Positions 13,583 to 22,976 of a stretch of 23,114 bases of DNA are shown in pieces. The stretch is from NCBI GenBank assembly GCA_021798635.1, contig JAJZGH010000045.1:1-23114 (forward strand), written 5' to 3'. The notes beneath the pieces are model-generated. The model ran no database searches, was not told where the DNA came from, and was given only the letters and a program-made list of their open reading frames with translations. A program made the position numbers and the translations under genes. Within the stretch, counting starts at the first letter, position 1. Each line of letters begins with the position of its first letter. Source of the stretch: Planctomycetota bacterium. Lineage in GTDB: Bacteria; Planctomycetota; Phycisphaerae; WQYP01.

Positions 13583-14425
13583 ATGGCGGAAAAGAAAAAA
13601 CTGCGGCTGGGGCATTCACCAGATCCTGATGATGCCTTTATGTTTTATGGCTTGGCGACCGGACAAATGGATTCCGGCAATTATGAATTTGAGCATATCC
13701 TGCAAGATATCCAAACGCTCAATGTACGGGCCATGAAAGGCGAACTGGAAATCACGGCGATAAGCCTCCATGCGTATCCGTACGTGAAAGATAAATATGC
13801 TCTGATGGCCAGCGGCTGTTCCATGGGGGAAAATTATGGTCCCATGCTGGTGTCCAAAAAGCCCTTTACTATTGAGGAATTAAAAACCAAACGCATCGCC
13901 ATTCCCGGCACGTTGACCACCGCGTTTTTGACCATGCAGTTGCTGCTGGGCAAGGGCGTACATACGGTGGTTAAGCCTTTTGACCAGATTCTGGAATATG
14001 TGCAGGCCGGCCATGCGGATGCGGGGTTGATTATTCATGAAGGGCAGTTGACCTATCAGAATAATGGCTTGGTCTGCTGCGTGGATCTGGGCAAGTGGTG
14101 GAAAGAAAAAACCGGTCTGCCGCTACCGCTGGGGGTCAATGTTATTCGCCGTGATATGGGCGAAGCCGCGATGCGGGAAGTCACAGGCATCTTGAAGCGC
14201 AGCATTGAATTCTCTCTGGCCCATCGGCCTGAGGCGGTGCGTCATGCCTTGAAATACGCACGGGATATGAATGAAAAGCTGGCGGATGAATTTGTGGGCA
14301 TGTATGTGAATCACTGGACCTTGGATTTTGGACCCGAAGGCCGGAAGGCGGTTAACGCGATTCTGGATGCCGGCGCCAAAGCCCAATTAATTCCGCCCTG
14401 CACGCCGGTGGAATTTGTGGGATAA
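13583..14425 (+). CDS. mqnD: 1,4-dihydroxy-6-naphthoate synthase MqnD (futalosine menaquinone pathway)
   Basis: This is a 280-aa periplasmic-binding-protein-fold enzyme of the MqnA/MqnD family. It converts cyclic dehypoxanthine futalosine to 1,4-dihydroxy-6-naphthoate, a late step of the alternative menaquinone route. The N-terminal signature GHSPDPDDAFMFYGL is diagnostic of MqnD. Further matches are EITAISLHAYPYV, LVSKKPF, AGLIIHEGQLTY and LPLPLGVNVIRRD. The ATG at 13583 follows GGAAAGG closely; an earlier ATG at 13547 would add 12 unconserved residues and lies at the promoter. It is followed by ridA 52 nt later, probably in one transcript. The other mqn genes are not in the window. Its presence indicates menaquinone-based respiration. 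Confidence 0.95.
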   Translation: MAEKKKLRLGHSPDPDDAFMFYGLATGQMDSGNYEFEHILQDIQTLNVRAMKGELEITAISLHAYPYVKDKYALMASGCSMGENYGPMLVSKKPFTIEELKTKRIAIPGTLTTAFLTMQLLLGKGVHTVVKPFDQILEYVQAGHADAGLIIHEGQLTYQNNGLVCCVDLGKWWKEKTGLPLPLGVNVIRRDMGEAAMREVTGILKRSIEFSLAHRPEAVRHALKYARDMNEKLADEFVGMYVNHWTLDFGPEGRKAVNAILDAGAKAQLIPPCTPVEFVG

Positions 14426-14477
14426 GTCCGCTGCGGCGCAACTTTTGTTAACAGCCTGATAATGGAAGGAAAATTTA

Positions 14478-14903
14478 ATGACTCAAACCCCGTCAAAGAA
14501 TCCGTTTACCGTTGAGCAGCGTTCCGGCAAACTTGCGGTAAGTTCCGGCAGCGCGTGGGAACCCAAAATCGGTTACAGCCGGGCGGTAAAAAAGGGCAAC
14601 ACGATTTTTATCAGCGGATGCGTGGGTATTGAGGCGGACAAAACCTTCTCCCCCCATGTCGTCGAACAGACCCGCCGGTCGCTGGCGATTATTCAATCAG
14701 CGCTGGAAGCGCTGGGAGCTTCCATGGCCGATGTGGTCATGACGCGGATGTATTTGACGAATATTAAAAACTGGGAGCAGGTGGCTCTGGCGCATGGGGA
14801 AATATTTGGCGAAATCCGCCCCGCCACGGTCATGGTGGAAGTAGCCAAACTCATTGATGATGCGGCCCAAATCGAAATTGAAGCCACTGCGATGGTTGGT
14901 TAG
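14478..14903 (+). CDS. ridA: RidA/YjgF-family enamine/imine deaminase
   Basis: This is a 141-aa cytosolic protein of the RidA (YER057c/YjgF/UK114) family, which forms trimers and hydrolyses reactive enamines and imines such as 2-aminoacrylate released by PLP enzymes. R114 in the I-R-P-A-T-V-M-V-E-V block is the substrate-carboxylate-binding Arg, and the C-terminal QIEIEATA strand carries the conserved Glu. Residues 1-35 are slightly longer than in the shortest RidA proteins, resembling the RidA-like subgroups. GGAAGGA precedes the ATG. It is 52 nt downstream of mqnD. A short hairpin (CCGCC/GGCGG) follows the stop. The symbol is given at family level; the exact subgroup is not settled. Confidence 0.9.
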   Translation: MTQTPSKNPFTVEQRSGKLAVSSGSAWEPKIGYSRAVKKGNTIFISGCVGIEADKTFSPHVVEQTRRSLAIIQSALEALGASMADVVMTRMYLTNIKNWEQVALAHGEIFGEIRPATVMVEVAKLIDDAAQIEIEATAMVG

Positions 14904-14933
14904 GGCCGCCTGAGGGCGGAGGATTTAGCATCG

Positions 14934-14999
14934 GGCATCGGGCAAAAAATAGCAGCACCTGCGCTTCCAAAAGATGCTGAATACCGGCTGCCCGATGCC
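14934..14999. repeat. 11-bp inverted repeat downstream of ridA
   Basis: GGCATCGGGCA (14934-14944) and TGCCCGATGCC (14989-14999) are perfect arms around a 44-nt loop. A second inverted pair, GTGAAGC (15061-15067) and GCTTCAC (15093-15099), follows before the glmS promoter. No T run is present. The spacer 14904-15183 otherwise holds no gene and no recognisable glmS ribozyme. Confidence 0.4.
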
Positions 15000-15111
15000 G
15001 CGCCACGCGTGCCAAGCTCGTGGGGGAGCTGCAAAGCGGCCGAGGCATTGCAGCCTGCCGGTGAAGCTGGAGCAATCGTGGAGCGTCTGCTGGCTTCACG
15101 GGTGGAAAGAT

Positions 15112-15120
15112 TGCTATAGT
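15112..15120 (+). promoter_or_regulatory. Extended -10 promoter of glmS
   Basis: TGC followed by TATAGT forms an extended -10, the same type as at the left-edge Tat gene. The start would be near 15127. GAGG at 15171-15174 lies 9 nt before the glmS ATG. A short GGTTA/TAACC dyad (15130-15145) falls at the start of the leader. Confidence 0.4.
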
Positions 15121-15183
15121 AATGGGACGGGTTACTCCGATAACCTAGTAGCATGGTTTGTTGTTCGGCCGAGGTAATGGCAT

Positions 15184-17016
15184 ATGTGCGGAATTGTGGC
15201 TTATGTGGGGAATAAAGACGTTGGGCCTGTTCTCATTGAGGGCCTTAAACGGCTTGAATATCGCGGTTATGATTCCTCGGGCGTCTGTATCGCCGGAAAA
15301 AACGGCCTTTTCATACGCAAAGCCGCCGGGCGCATCAGCGTGTTAGAGTCGATTCTGGATGATGATAAATCCGTTCCCGCCAGTCACGTGGGCATGGCCC
15401 ATACACGCTGGGCTACACATGGCGCACCCACCGAAATCAACGCCCATCCGCACTTGGATGACCAAAAGCGTATTGCGATTGTTCATAACGGCATTATCGA
15501 AAATTATTCCGCAATTCGGCAATTTCTTACCGGGAAGGGCCACACCTTTGTCAGCGATACAGATACTGAATCTTTAGCGGGGCTGATCGGGCATTTTTAT
15601 GATGGCGATCTGGCCAAGGCGGTGCAATTGGCCCTGCATGAAATTCGCGGTACCTATGGCTTGGCGGTGATGTCCGCAACGGAACCGGATGTGCTGGTGG
15701 TTGCACGCCGCGGGTCGCCGTTGATTATCGGCGTTGGCAAGGATGAATATCTTGTCGCGTCCGATGCGGCGGCTGTGGTGGAACACACCACACAGGTCAT
15801 TTACCTTAATGATAATGAAATGGCGGTCATTACCCCCAAAGGGTTCCGCACGATGACCATTGATGACGTGCCGGTGACCAAAGATGTGACATCCGTTGAG
15901 TTTTCTCTGGAGCAAATTGAACTCGGCGGGTATGAGCACTTCATGCTCAAGGAAATTTTTGAGCAGCCTGAAGCCATCGCCAATTGTTTGCGCGGGCGTG
16001 TGGATCGCCACGAAGGCCGCGTGGTTCTCGGTGGCATCGCCCAATACAGTCGAGATATTGTCCGGGCGCGGCGCATTATTATCACCGCCTGCGGCACGGC
16101 GTGGCATGCCGGGCTGGTGGGCGAATTTTTGTTTGAAGAACTGGCCAAGATTCCGACGGAAGTGGAATACGCCAGTGAATTCCGTTATCGCAATCCGATA
16201 GTCGAAGATGGCACGATTGTCATTGCCATCAGCCAATCTGGTGAAACCGCCGATACGCTGGCCGCCCTGCGGGAAGCCAAGGACCGCGGCGCATTAAGCC
16301 TCGGCGTGGTCAATGTGGTGGGCAGCACGATTGCCCGCGAAACGGACGCCGGCGTGTATCTGCACGTCGGGCCGGAAGTGGGCGTGGCCAGCACCAAAGC
16401 TTTCTGCGGACAAATTGTCGTGGAAGTGCTGCTGGCATTAAGCATTGCCCGGCGTAAATACATGTCGCAAACCGTGCTGCAGGAATTTTTAACGGCTCTG
16501 GATCGCATTCCTGAACAGATGCGGCACATATTGGAACAAAGTGAACTGATCCGGCAGGTAACCACGCAATATGTCCAGCGGGAAAACTGGCTGTTTTTAG
16601 GGCGCGGTTTTAATTACCCGGTAGCGCTGGAAGGGGCGTTAAAACTCAAGGAAATCAGCTATATCCATGCGGAAGGCTTGCCCGCCGCGGAAATGAAACA
16701 TGGCCCGATCGCCCTGATCAACCCCGGAATGCCCGCAGTGTTTATCGCCACGCGCGGCAGCCAGTATGAAAAACTCTTAGGTAATATCCAGGAAGTGAAA
16801 GCCCGCGGCGGAAAAATCATCGCCGTGGCCAGTGAAGGCGACGACCACATCACCAAAGTCGCCGATCACGTCTTTACCGTTCCCGACACCATCGAACCAC
16901 TCCAGCCGCTGCTGACCGTGCTGCCGCTGCAACTGCTGGCCTATCACGCCGCCATGGCCCGCGGCTGCAACGTGGATAAACCCAGAAACCTCGCCAAGAG
17001 CGTCACGGTGGAATAA
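15184..17016 (+). CDS. glmS: Glutamine-fructose-6-phosphate aminotransferase (isomerizing) GlmS
   Basis: This is a 610-aa cytosolic enzyme that makes glucosamine-6-phosphate from fructose-6-phosphate and glutamine, the entry to peptidoglycan and LPS amino sugars. It begins M-C-G-I-V-A-Y-V-G, with C2 as the amidotransferase nucleophile after Met removal. The glutaminase domain (about 1-240) has RLEYRGYDSSGV, HTRWATHG and HNGIIENY. Two SIS domains (about 285-425 and 455-600) carry SQSGETADTL and end in the typical D-K-P-R-N-L-A-K-S-V-T-V-E. Full length and intact. It has its own promoter; ligA follows 184 nt later. Confidence 0.98.
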   Translation: MCGIVAYVGNKDVGPVLIEGLKRLEYRGYDSSGVCIAGKNGLFIRKAAGRISVLESILDDDKSVPASHVGMAHTRWATHGAPTEINAHPHLDDQKRIAIVHNGIIENYSAIRQFLTGKGHTFVSDTDTESLAGLIGHFYDGDLAKAVQLALHEIRGTYGLAVMSATEPDVLVVARRGSPLIIGVGKDEYLVASDAAAVVEHTTQVIYLNDNEMAVITPKGFRTMTIDDVPVTKDVTSVEFSLEQIELGGYEHFMLKEIFEQPEAIANCLRGRVDRHEGRVVLGGIAQYSRDIVRARRIIITACGTAWHAGLVGEFLFEELAKIPTEVEYASEFRYRNPIVEDGTIVIAISQSGETADTLAALREAKDRGALSLGVVNVVGSTIARETDAGVYLHVGPEVGVASTKAFCGQIVVEVLLALSIARRKYMSQTVLQEFLTALDRIPEQMRHILEQSELIRQVTTQYVQRENWLFLGRGFNYPVALEGALKLKEISYIHAEGLPAAEMKHGPIALINPGMPAVFIATRGSQYEKLLGNIQEVKARGGKIIAVASEGDDHITKVADHVFTVPDTIEPLQPLLTVLPLQLLAYHAAMARGCNVDKPRNLAKSVTVE

Positions 17017-17056
17017 CGGACAAAGCGAAGGGAACGCGATAGGAAACAGCCGTTAG

Positions 17057-19231
<2,175 letters not shown>

Positions 19232-19395
19232 CGTACACATTCCGCTAGCTACGTGCCGAAAACTACAGCGTTATCCCTTTGGGCCTTCCTCCAGCTTTAC
19301 AACCGCGTCTCACTGCCTCCAGCGGCATTCTTAGCCGTGTCAGAGCACCCGATGTAAGAAATGGCTGCACCATTCAATAGGTCAATTTCCTACCG

Positions 19396-19428
19396 CGCAA
19401 CACGTCAGTTTTCCTATGGCGTGTTGCG
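19396..19428. repeat. 9-bp stem-loop downstream of ligA
   Basis: CGCAACACG (19396-19404) and CGTGTTGCG (19420-19428) are perfect arms with a 15-nt loop. The following bases are T-rich (ACTTTCCCGATTTTG) but lack a continuous run. It may end the ligA transcript. No gene is seen in 19232-19605. Confidence 0.4.
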
Positions 19429-19513
19429 GCACTTTCCCGATTTTGTCATCCCGTCTTCTGTGTCATGCTTATGGCCGTGGAACGCTTTGGCGTGCAGCGG
19501 TTGCCGCCGGAGT

Positions 19514-19531
19514 TTGTGAAAAGTTTCACAA
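19514..19531. promoter_or_regulatory. Perfect Rex-type operator upstream of the porin-YceI operon
   Basis: The site reads TTGTGAAAAGTTTCACAA. It has 8-bp perfect inverted arms around AG and equals the classical Rex consensus (TTGTGAA, four bases, TTCACAA). It lies 75 bp upstream of the porin ATG. It is the only such match I found in the window. The window also encodes Rex (3504-4160). A matching promoter could not be placed with confidence. Confidence 0.75.
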
Positions 19532-19562
19532 TATCGCCCGATGTGTTGTGGCGGTGGAGGTA

Positions 19563-19588
19563 CACCGCTCCGGGCGGGGTGGCTTTTT
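19563..19588 (+). terminator. Terminator-like hairpin in the porin leader (possible attenuator)
   Basis: CCGC (19565-19568) and GCGG (19574-19577), or the longer CACCGC with GCGGGGTG, form a GC stem. GGC and five T bases (19584-19588) follow, ending just before the AGGAAAGGAA ribosome site. Its position inside the leader suggests attenuation or an mRNA-stabilising hairpin. The stem is short. Confidence 0.35.
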
Positions 19589-19605
19589 AGGAAAGGAACC
19601 AAGCC

Positions 19606-21261
19606 ATGAAACGAGAACACACAACGTGGAAGTTGGTCGCCATCGCGGCGGCCATGGCCCTGATGCCGGTAGCGGCAACCTGGGGAGCGGACGCCACCGC
19701 ACCGACTGCCCAGGATTATCAAAACCTTCAGCAGAAGTACCAACAGGTGCAGAAGGAGTTGTCGACAGTATCCAAGGACGTAGCGGCCATCAAAGGCCAA
19801 CAGGCGAGGCTGAAACGGCAGGAGGCGGCCATAAAAAGACAACAGGCCGCCCTGAAAAAGCGCCAGGCCAAACTCAAAGCCGCGCAGGCCAAAGTCAATG
19901 CCACAAGTCAGCAGGCCACTAATGAAGCGGTGCAACATTTGTATAACAACGTTGTGGCCAAAAGCCAGAACGTGGCCGCCACGCAAGGCGCCGGCTCGTC
20001 AAACACCATCGACGACACGGTTGCCAATCTCTTTACTCCGCCGACCAAAGATGAATATCTCTCGCCATTTAAGGATGAAAATCCCGACCACATGCGGCCG
20101 GACATGCACATGCAGATCGCGCAGTATGGGAATATGCAGTTGTACATGGGTTTCTGGACGCTGGGACGTGTTCAGGCGCTGCAGGAATACAATCTTCAGC
20201 CGTCCAGAGGCCTGAATCCAAATTTTCAGACCCCGTACGCTAATTTGTCGTTCTTAGCCACCATACCGCACGAATTCGACATGTTTGCTGATTTTTATAT
20301 CGCCACACCGGGGCACCCCAGCACCACCTACGGCGACGAAGGCTGGCTGGTATTTAAACAGTTCCCCGGCGTTTCGCATAACAGCCCGATCAATGAGATT
20401 ATGGATTACATCAACGTGAAGGTCGGGGCGTTTGACATTGACTTTGGTGATAACAATTATCACCGGTCCAAGAACGCCTGGGTGCAGAACAACCCGTTGA
20501 TCGGCAACCCGCTGGTGGACCCAAGCACCGAAGAAATCGGCGGCGAAGTGTACAGCGTCAAAGGGCCGGTTTACTGGCTGTTCGGCCTGTCCAACGGTAG
20601 CACCACCGGTCACTATGATTACGGTGCAGGACCAGGATTCCATGGAAAAATATGGGGTTATCCTACCAAGAACCTGCGGCTGTCGGCGTCAATCTATTAC
20701 GCCGATATGGGCGCGTCGACTGATAAGATTGACTTGTATGCGGCCACCCGGAGCGGGGAACCGTACAACAACCTGTTCGGCTACGGCCCCAACAACACCA
20801 TTATCACCGACGATGACGGGCAGATTGCTCCGCAGGCCGGTCACCGCGTTTTTGCCACTCAGGGCGATATCACCTACGAGAAATGGCCGTTTGAAAGCTA
20901 TAGCTACGTCGGCTGGACGCAGGATGGCGAGGCCAACCAGACCGGCATCGGTACGCCGGCGGAGCGCTGGCTGTATGGTTCATCCAATGTGGTGTATCAC
21001 ATTAATCCGGCTCTGTACCTGGCAGCCCAATACAGTTACGCCTTTGCCGGAGCGGTTAATGGCGTAGACACCAACGGCTGGGTGGATCGCATACAGGTCG
21101 GCGCTGGATATTGGCTGACCAAGAGCATCCTCACCAAGCTCGAGTACGTGCAGGAGCAGTATCACGCCTTTGGTTCCAACACCGGTGTAGTGGACGGCGC
21201 TGTAGCGAATTTGGGGCCTGGCTTCAATGGTGTGGTCATGGAAGTTTCATTTGGATTTTAA
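19606..21261 (+). CDS. Outer-membrane porin with long N-terminal coiled coil
   Basis: This 551-aa protein has a signal peptide of about 28 residues (ending A-T-W-G-A). A long Gln/Lys/Ala coiled coil spans about 37-100 (Y-Q-N-L-Q-Q-K-Y-Q, then repeated K-R-Q-x-A-A-I/L). A V-Q-H-L-Y-N-N-V-V motif follows, then a barrel-like region rich in aromatic, Gly and Asn residues, ending V-S-F-G-F; a C-terminal Phe is the usual barrel-assembly signal. It is a paralogue of the porin at 9451-10803 but has a longer coil and barrel. The coil probably spans periplasm toward the peptidoglycan. It is first in an operon with two yceI genes: the next gene starts 13 nt after the stop. The upstream Rex-type operator suggests expression rises at high NADH. 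The substrate is unknown. Confidence 0.8.
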   Translation: MKREHTTWKLVAIAAAMALMPVAATWGADATAPTAQDYQNLQQKYQQVQKELSTVSKDVAAIKGQQARLKRQEAAIKRQQAALKKRQAKLKAAQAKVNATSQQATNEAVQHLYNNVVAKSQNVAATQGAGSSNTIDDTVANLFTPPTKDEYLSPFKDENPDHMRPDMHMQIAQYGNMQLYMGFWTLGRVQALQEYNLQPSRGLNPNFQTPYANLSFLATIPHEFDMFADFYIATPGHPSTTYGDEGWLVFKQFPGVSHNSPINEIMDYINVKVGAFDIDFGDNNYHRSKNAWVQNNPLIGNPLVDPSTEEIGGEVYSVKGPVYWLFGLSNGSTTGHYDYGAGPGFHGKIWGYPTKNLRLSASIYYADMGASTDKIDLYAATRSGEPYNNLFGYGPNNTIITDDDGQIAPQAGHRVFATQGDITYEKWPFESYSYVGWTQDGEANQTGIGTPAERWLYGSSNVVYHINPALYLAAQYSYAFAGAVNGVDTNGWVDRIQVGAGYWLTKSILTKLEYVQEQYHAFGSNTGVVDGAVANLGPGFNGVVMEVSFGF

Positions 21262-21274
21262 TTGGAGTGTAATC

Positions 21275-21964
21275 ATGTTTATGTTTTATAAAAAGTCTCT
21301 AGCTTCGCCGGGCCGCCTTCGGGCGGCCCGGTGGGGCCTTTGGCACGCTGGAATGGCCCTGATATTCGGCACGTTGATGCTGGCCATATCTGCCGGTACG
21401 GCAACTGCCGCGGGAACACGGCAGTACACTGCCGCAGTTGGCGGAAACCTGGTTATCAACGGCACATCCACCTTGCACAACTGGACCGCCAAAACCACCG
21501 CCCTGACGGGGAACGCCGTTCTCGCCGGAAAATGGACGGGTCGCGGTAAGGCCGCCCTCAAGCTGCAATCCATTAATCTGGTTATTGCGGTTAAATCCAT
21601 TAAAAGCAGCGAAGGCGGCGGCATGGATGATACGATGTACAGCGCGTTGGATCTTAAACACCACGCTCTGATCACGTACGAGCTTACCAAGGCGCACCTG
21701 CTGACCCGGCCGACAAGCGCCACAGCCGCCGCGGTCTTCAGCACCACTGGAACCTTGCGAGTTGACGGCGTAACGAAAACGGTGCCCTTAGTTCTGACCG
21801 CCACGCCGACCCCCGACGGTGGCCTGACTATCACCACGAAGCTCAAGCTGAAGATGACCGTGTTTGGCGTTAAGCCCCCGACGGCCATGTTCGGCGTGAT
21901 TCGCTCCGGCAATGCCATTACCGTCACGGCCACTTGGCCGCTGGCGGTCAAAGCCGGTGCATGA
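21275..21964 (+). CDS. YceI-family periplasmic protein 1
   Basis: This is a 229-aa exported YceI-like lipocalin-fold protein. The ATG at 21275 follows GGAG (21264-21267) with 7-nt spacing. The signal peptide ends A-T-A-A near residue 46 but has an unusually long basic N-region, partly encoded by a perfect hairpin (21308-21331). An internal ATG at 21353 would give a standard short signal. The mature domain shows GTSTLHNWTAKT, then MDDTMYSALDLKHHALITYEL, then GTLRVDGVTKTVPL and MTVFGVKPPTAMFGVI, the usual YceI blocks. YceI proteins of known structure bind isoprenoid quinones or other long lipids in the periplasm. It is in an operon with the porin upstream and a second yceI whose ATG overlaps its stop region. 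Confidence 0.87.
   Translation: MFMFYKKSLASPGRLRAARWGLWHAGMALIFGTLMLAISAGTATAAGTRQYTAAVGGNLVINGTSTLHNWTAKTTALTGNAVLAGKWTGRGKAALKLQSINLVIAVKSIKSSEGGGMDDTMYSALDLKHHALITYELTKAHLLTRPTSATAAAVFSTTGTLRVDGVTKTVPLVLTATPTPDGGLTITTKLKLKMTVFGVKPPTAMFGVIRSGNAITVTATWPLAVKAGA
21308..21331. repeat. Perfect 10-bp hairpin with TTCG loop inside the first yceI
   Basis: CCGGGCCGCC (21308-21317) and GGCGGCCCGG (21322-21331) enclose TTCG, the very stable cUUCGg-type tetraloop. It lies 47 nt after the porin stop codon. It is either inside the yceI signal-peptide codons or, if the start is at 21353, between the genes. Confidence 0.7.
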
Positions 21965-21981
21965 GTGAAGGATGTTTCTTT

Positions 21982-22791
21982 ATGACTTGTGTCCGGGACC
22001 AACAATTCGTCCGCAACGCAGGGGCCTTGGCTGCCTCAATGCGTCGGTTGGTTCCGCCGGTATTGCTGGCGGCTCTGGCTTTAGCGGGGGGCGTGGCGTC
22101 AGCCGACCTACATGTACCTCTCGGCACCGGGCACAAGTCGGTTTTTACCTCACCAGCGCCGCTGCAATTTGTGCTGGCCGCGCAAAGCCGATTAAAACTC
22201 AAAGGGACCGCCACCATCGGTGGCTGGTCCTGTGTAAGTAAAAAGGTCTCCGGACGATTAATACTTCCCACGGACCGCAAGGCACTGCAAAAGCTATTTG
22301 CCCATATACACAACGCGAAGATTTCTGATCCGCCGCCCAAGCGTCTGCCGATGAGGAAGCCGGCGATAGGGGAACTGTCGATTCCGGCTACCTCTCTGGA
22401 TGGCAACAGTTCCGGCATGGACCATGACATGTGGCACGCGCTGAAAGCCAAGCGGCATCCCACAATTCGGTATACCTTTACGCGTGTGCTGCACGCCAGT
22501 TTATTCCGGAGCAAAACTTTGCCTTCACCCTGCCTCAAATTACAGGTTCTGGGAAAACTGACTCTGGCCGGCGTCACGCGTGCCCTGCGCACCAATATGT
22601 ACGTGCGAAAACTCGCCGCCGGGCGGTACAGCATCCACGCCACGTCAATCGTATGGATGCGCAACTTCGGCGTTACTCCACCCACCGCATTCTTCGGCCT
22701 AATCCGCGGCCACAACCGCGTGCGCGTAATTTTTGACTTGTACCTCAGTAGGCGCTCCGCCGTACATGAAGAAGGCACGGCAAAGAGATAG
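21982..22791 (+). CDS. YceI-family periplasmic protein 2
   Basis: This is a 269-aa YceI-like protein. Starts at 21961 (ATGA overlap with the previous stop), 21982 and 22039 are possible. I choose 21982 because AAGGA (21968-21972) lies 9 nt upstream; 22039 would begin directly at the hydrophobic core (M-R-R-L-V-P-P-V-L-L) but lacks a ribosome site. The signal ends V-A-S-A-D. The domain has GTATIGGWSC, a GMDHDMWHALKAKRHPTIRYTF block equivalent to that in its neighbour, GKLTLAGVTRAL, and FGVTPPTAFFGLI. It has an insertion after the first strands and two extra Cys (GGWSC and PSPC) that might form a disulfide. It probably has the same kind of lipid-binding role, paired with the first YceI protein. 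Confidence 0.83.
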   Translation: MTCVRDQQFVRNAGALAASMRRLVPPVLLAALALAGGVASADLHVPLGTGHKSVFTSPAPLQFVLAAQSRLKLKGTATIGGWSCVSKKVSGRLILPTDRKALQKLFAHIHNAKISDPPPKRLPMRKPAIGELSIPATSLDGNSSGMDHDMWHALKAKRHPTIRYTFTRVLHASLFRSKTLPSPCLKLQVLGKLTLAGVTRALRTNMYVRKLAAGRYSIHATSIVWMRNFGVTPPTAFFGLIRGHNRVRVIFDLYLSRRSAVHEEGTAKR

Positions 22792-22829
22792 CAAAAAAAC
22801 GCGATGCAATAAATCGAAGGAAGTAATCC

Positions 22830-22976
22830 GTGGTATTGCTGCCGGCAGCCACGCCCTTATTCCACCCCAATTTGTGGCCGGAACAATCGCTGCGCCGGGA
22901 AGCTCTGAATAATTCTGCGGAGGCTCCGCAGGAGTTGCAGACGTTACTAATGTTTGATAACCTTAGGCAATGTTGA
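22830..22976 (+). CDS. Possible 48-aa ORF overlapping the next gene
   Basis: A GTG at 22830 follows AAGGAAG (22817-22823) with 6-nt spacing and opens 48 codons to a TGA at 22974-22976, overlapping the ATG of the helix-turn-helix gene by 7 nt. The product starts V-L-L-P-A-A-T-P-L-F and is not recognised. The overlap and ribosome site are suggestive of coupling, but the ORF is short and contains a palindrome (22915-22931), so it may not be real. Confidence 0.3.
   Translation: MVLLPAATPLFHPNLWPEQSLRREALNNSAEAPQELQTLLMFDNLRQC
22915..22931. repeat. 8-bp palindrome upstream of the helix-turn-helix gene
   Basis: CTGCGGAG (22915-22922) and CTCCGCAG (22924-22931) are perfect arms around a single G, about 40 nt before the ATG at 22970. 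It could be an operator for the DNA-binding protein that follows. Confidence 0.4.

Noticed and set aside
14904..15183. glmS ribozyme or riboswitch in the glmS leader
   Set aside because: The spacer has inverted repeats, but the conserved glmS ribozyme core was not found, and the transcript is predicted to start near 15127, leaving only about 57 nt of leader.
15574..16236. 220-codon minus-strand frame inside glmS and 252-codon frame inside ligA (18214-18972)
   Set aside because: Both lie fully within highly conserved genes on the other strand and show no family resemblance.
21948..22778. Long minus-strand frame opposite the second yceI (also 21286-22005 opposite the first)
   Set aside because: Both are mirror frames of GC-rich YceI genes, Arg/Pro-rich and without domains; the plus strand has family motifs and coupled starts.
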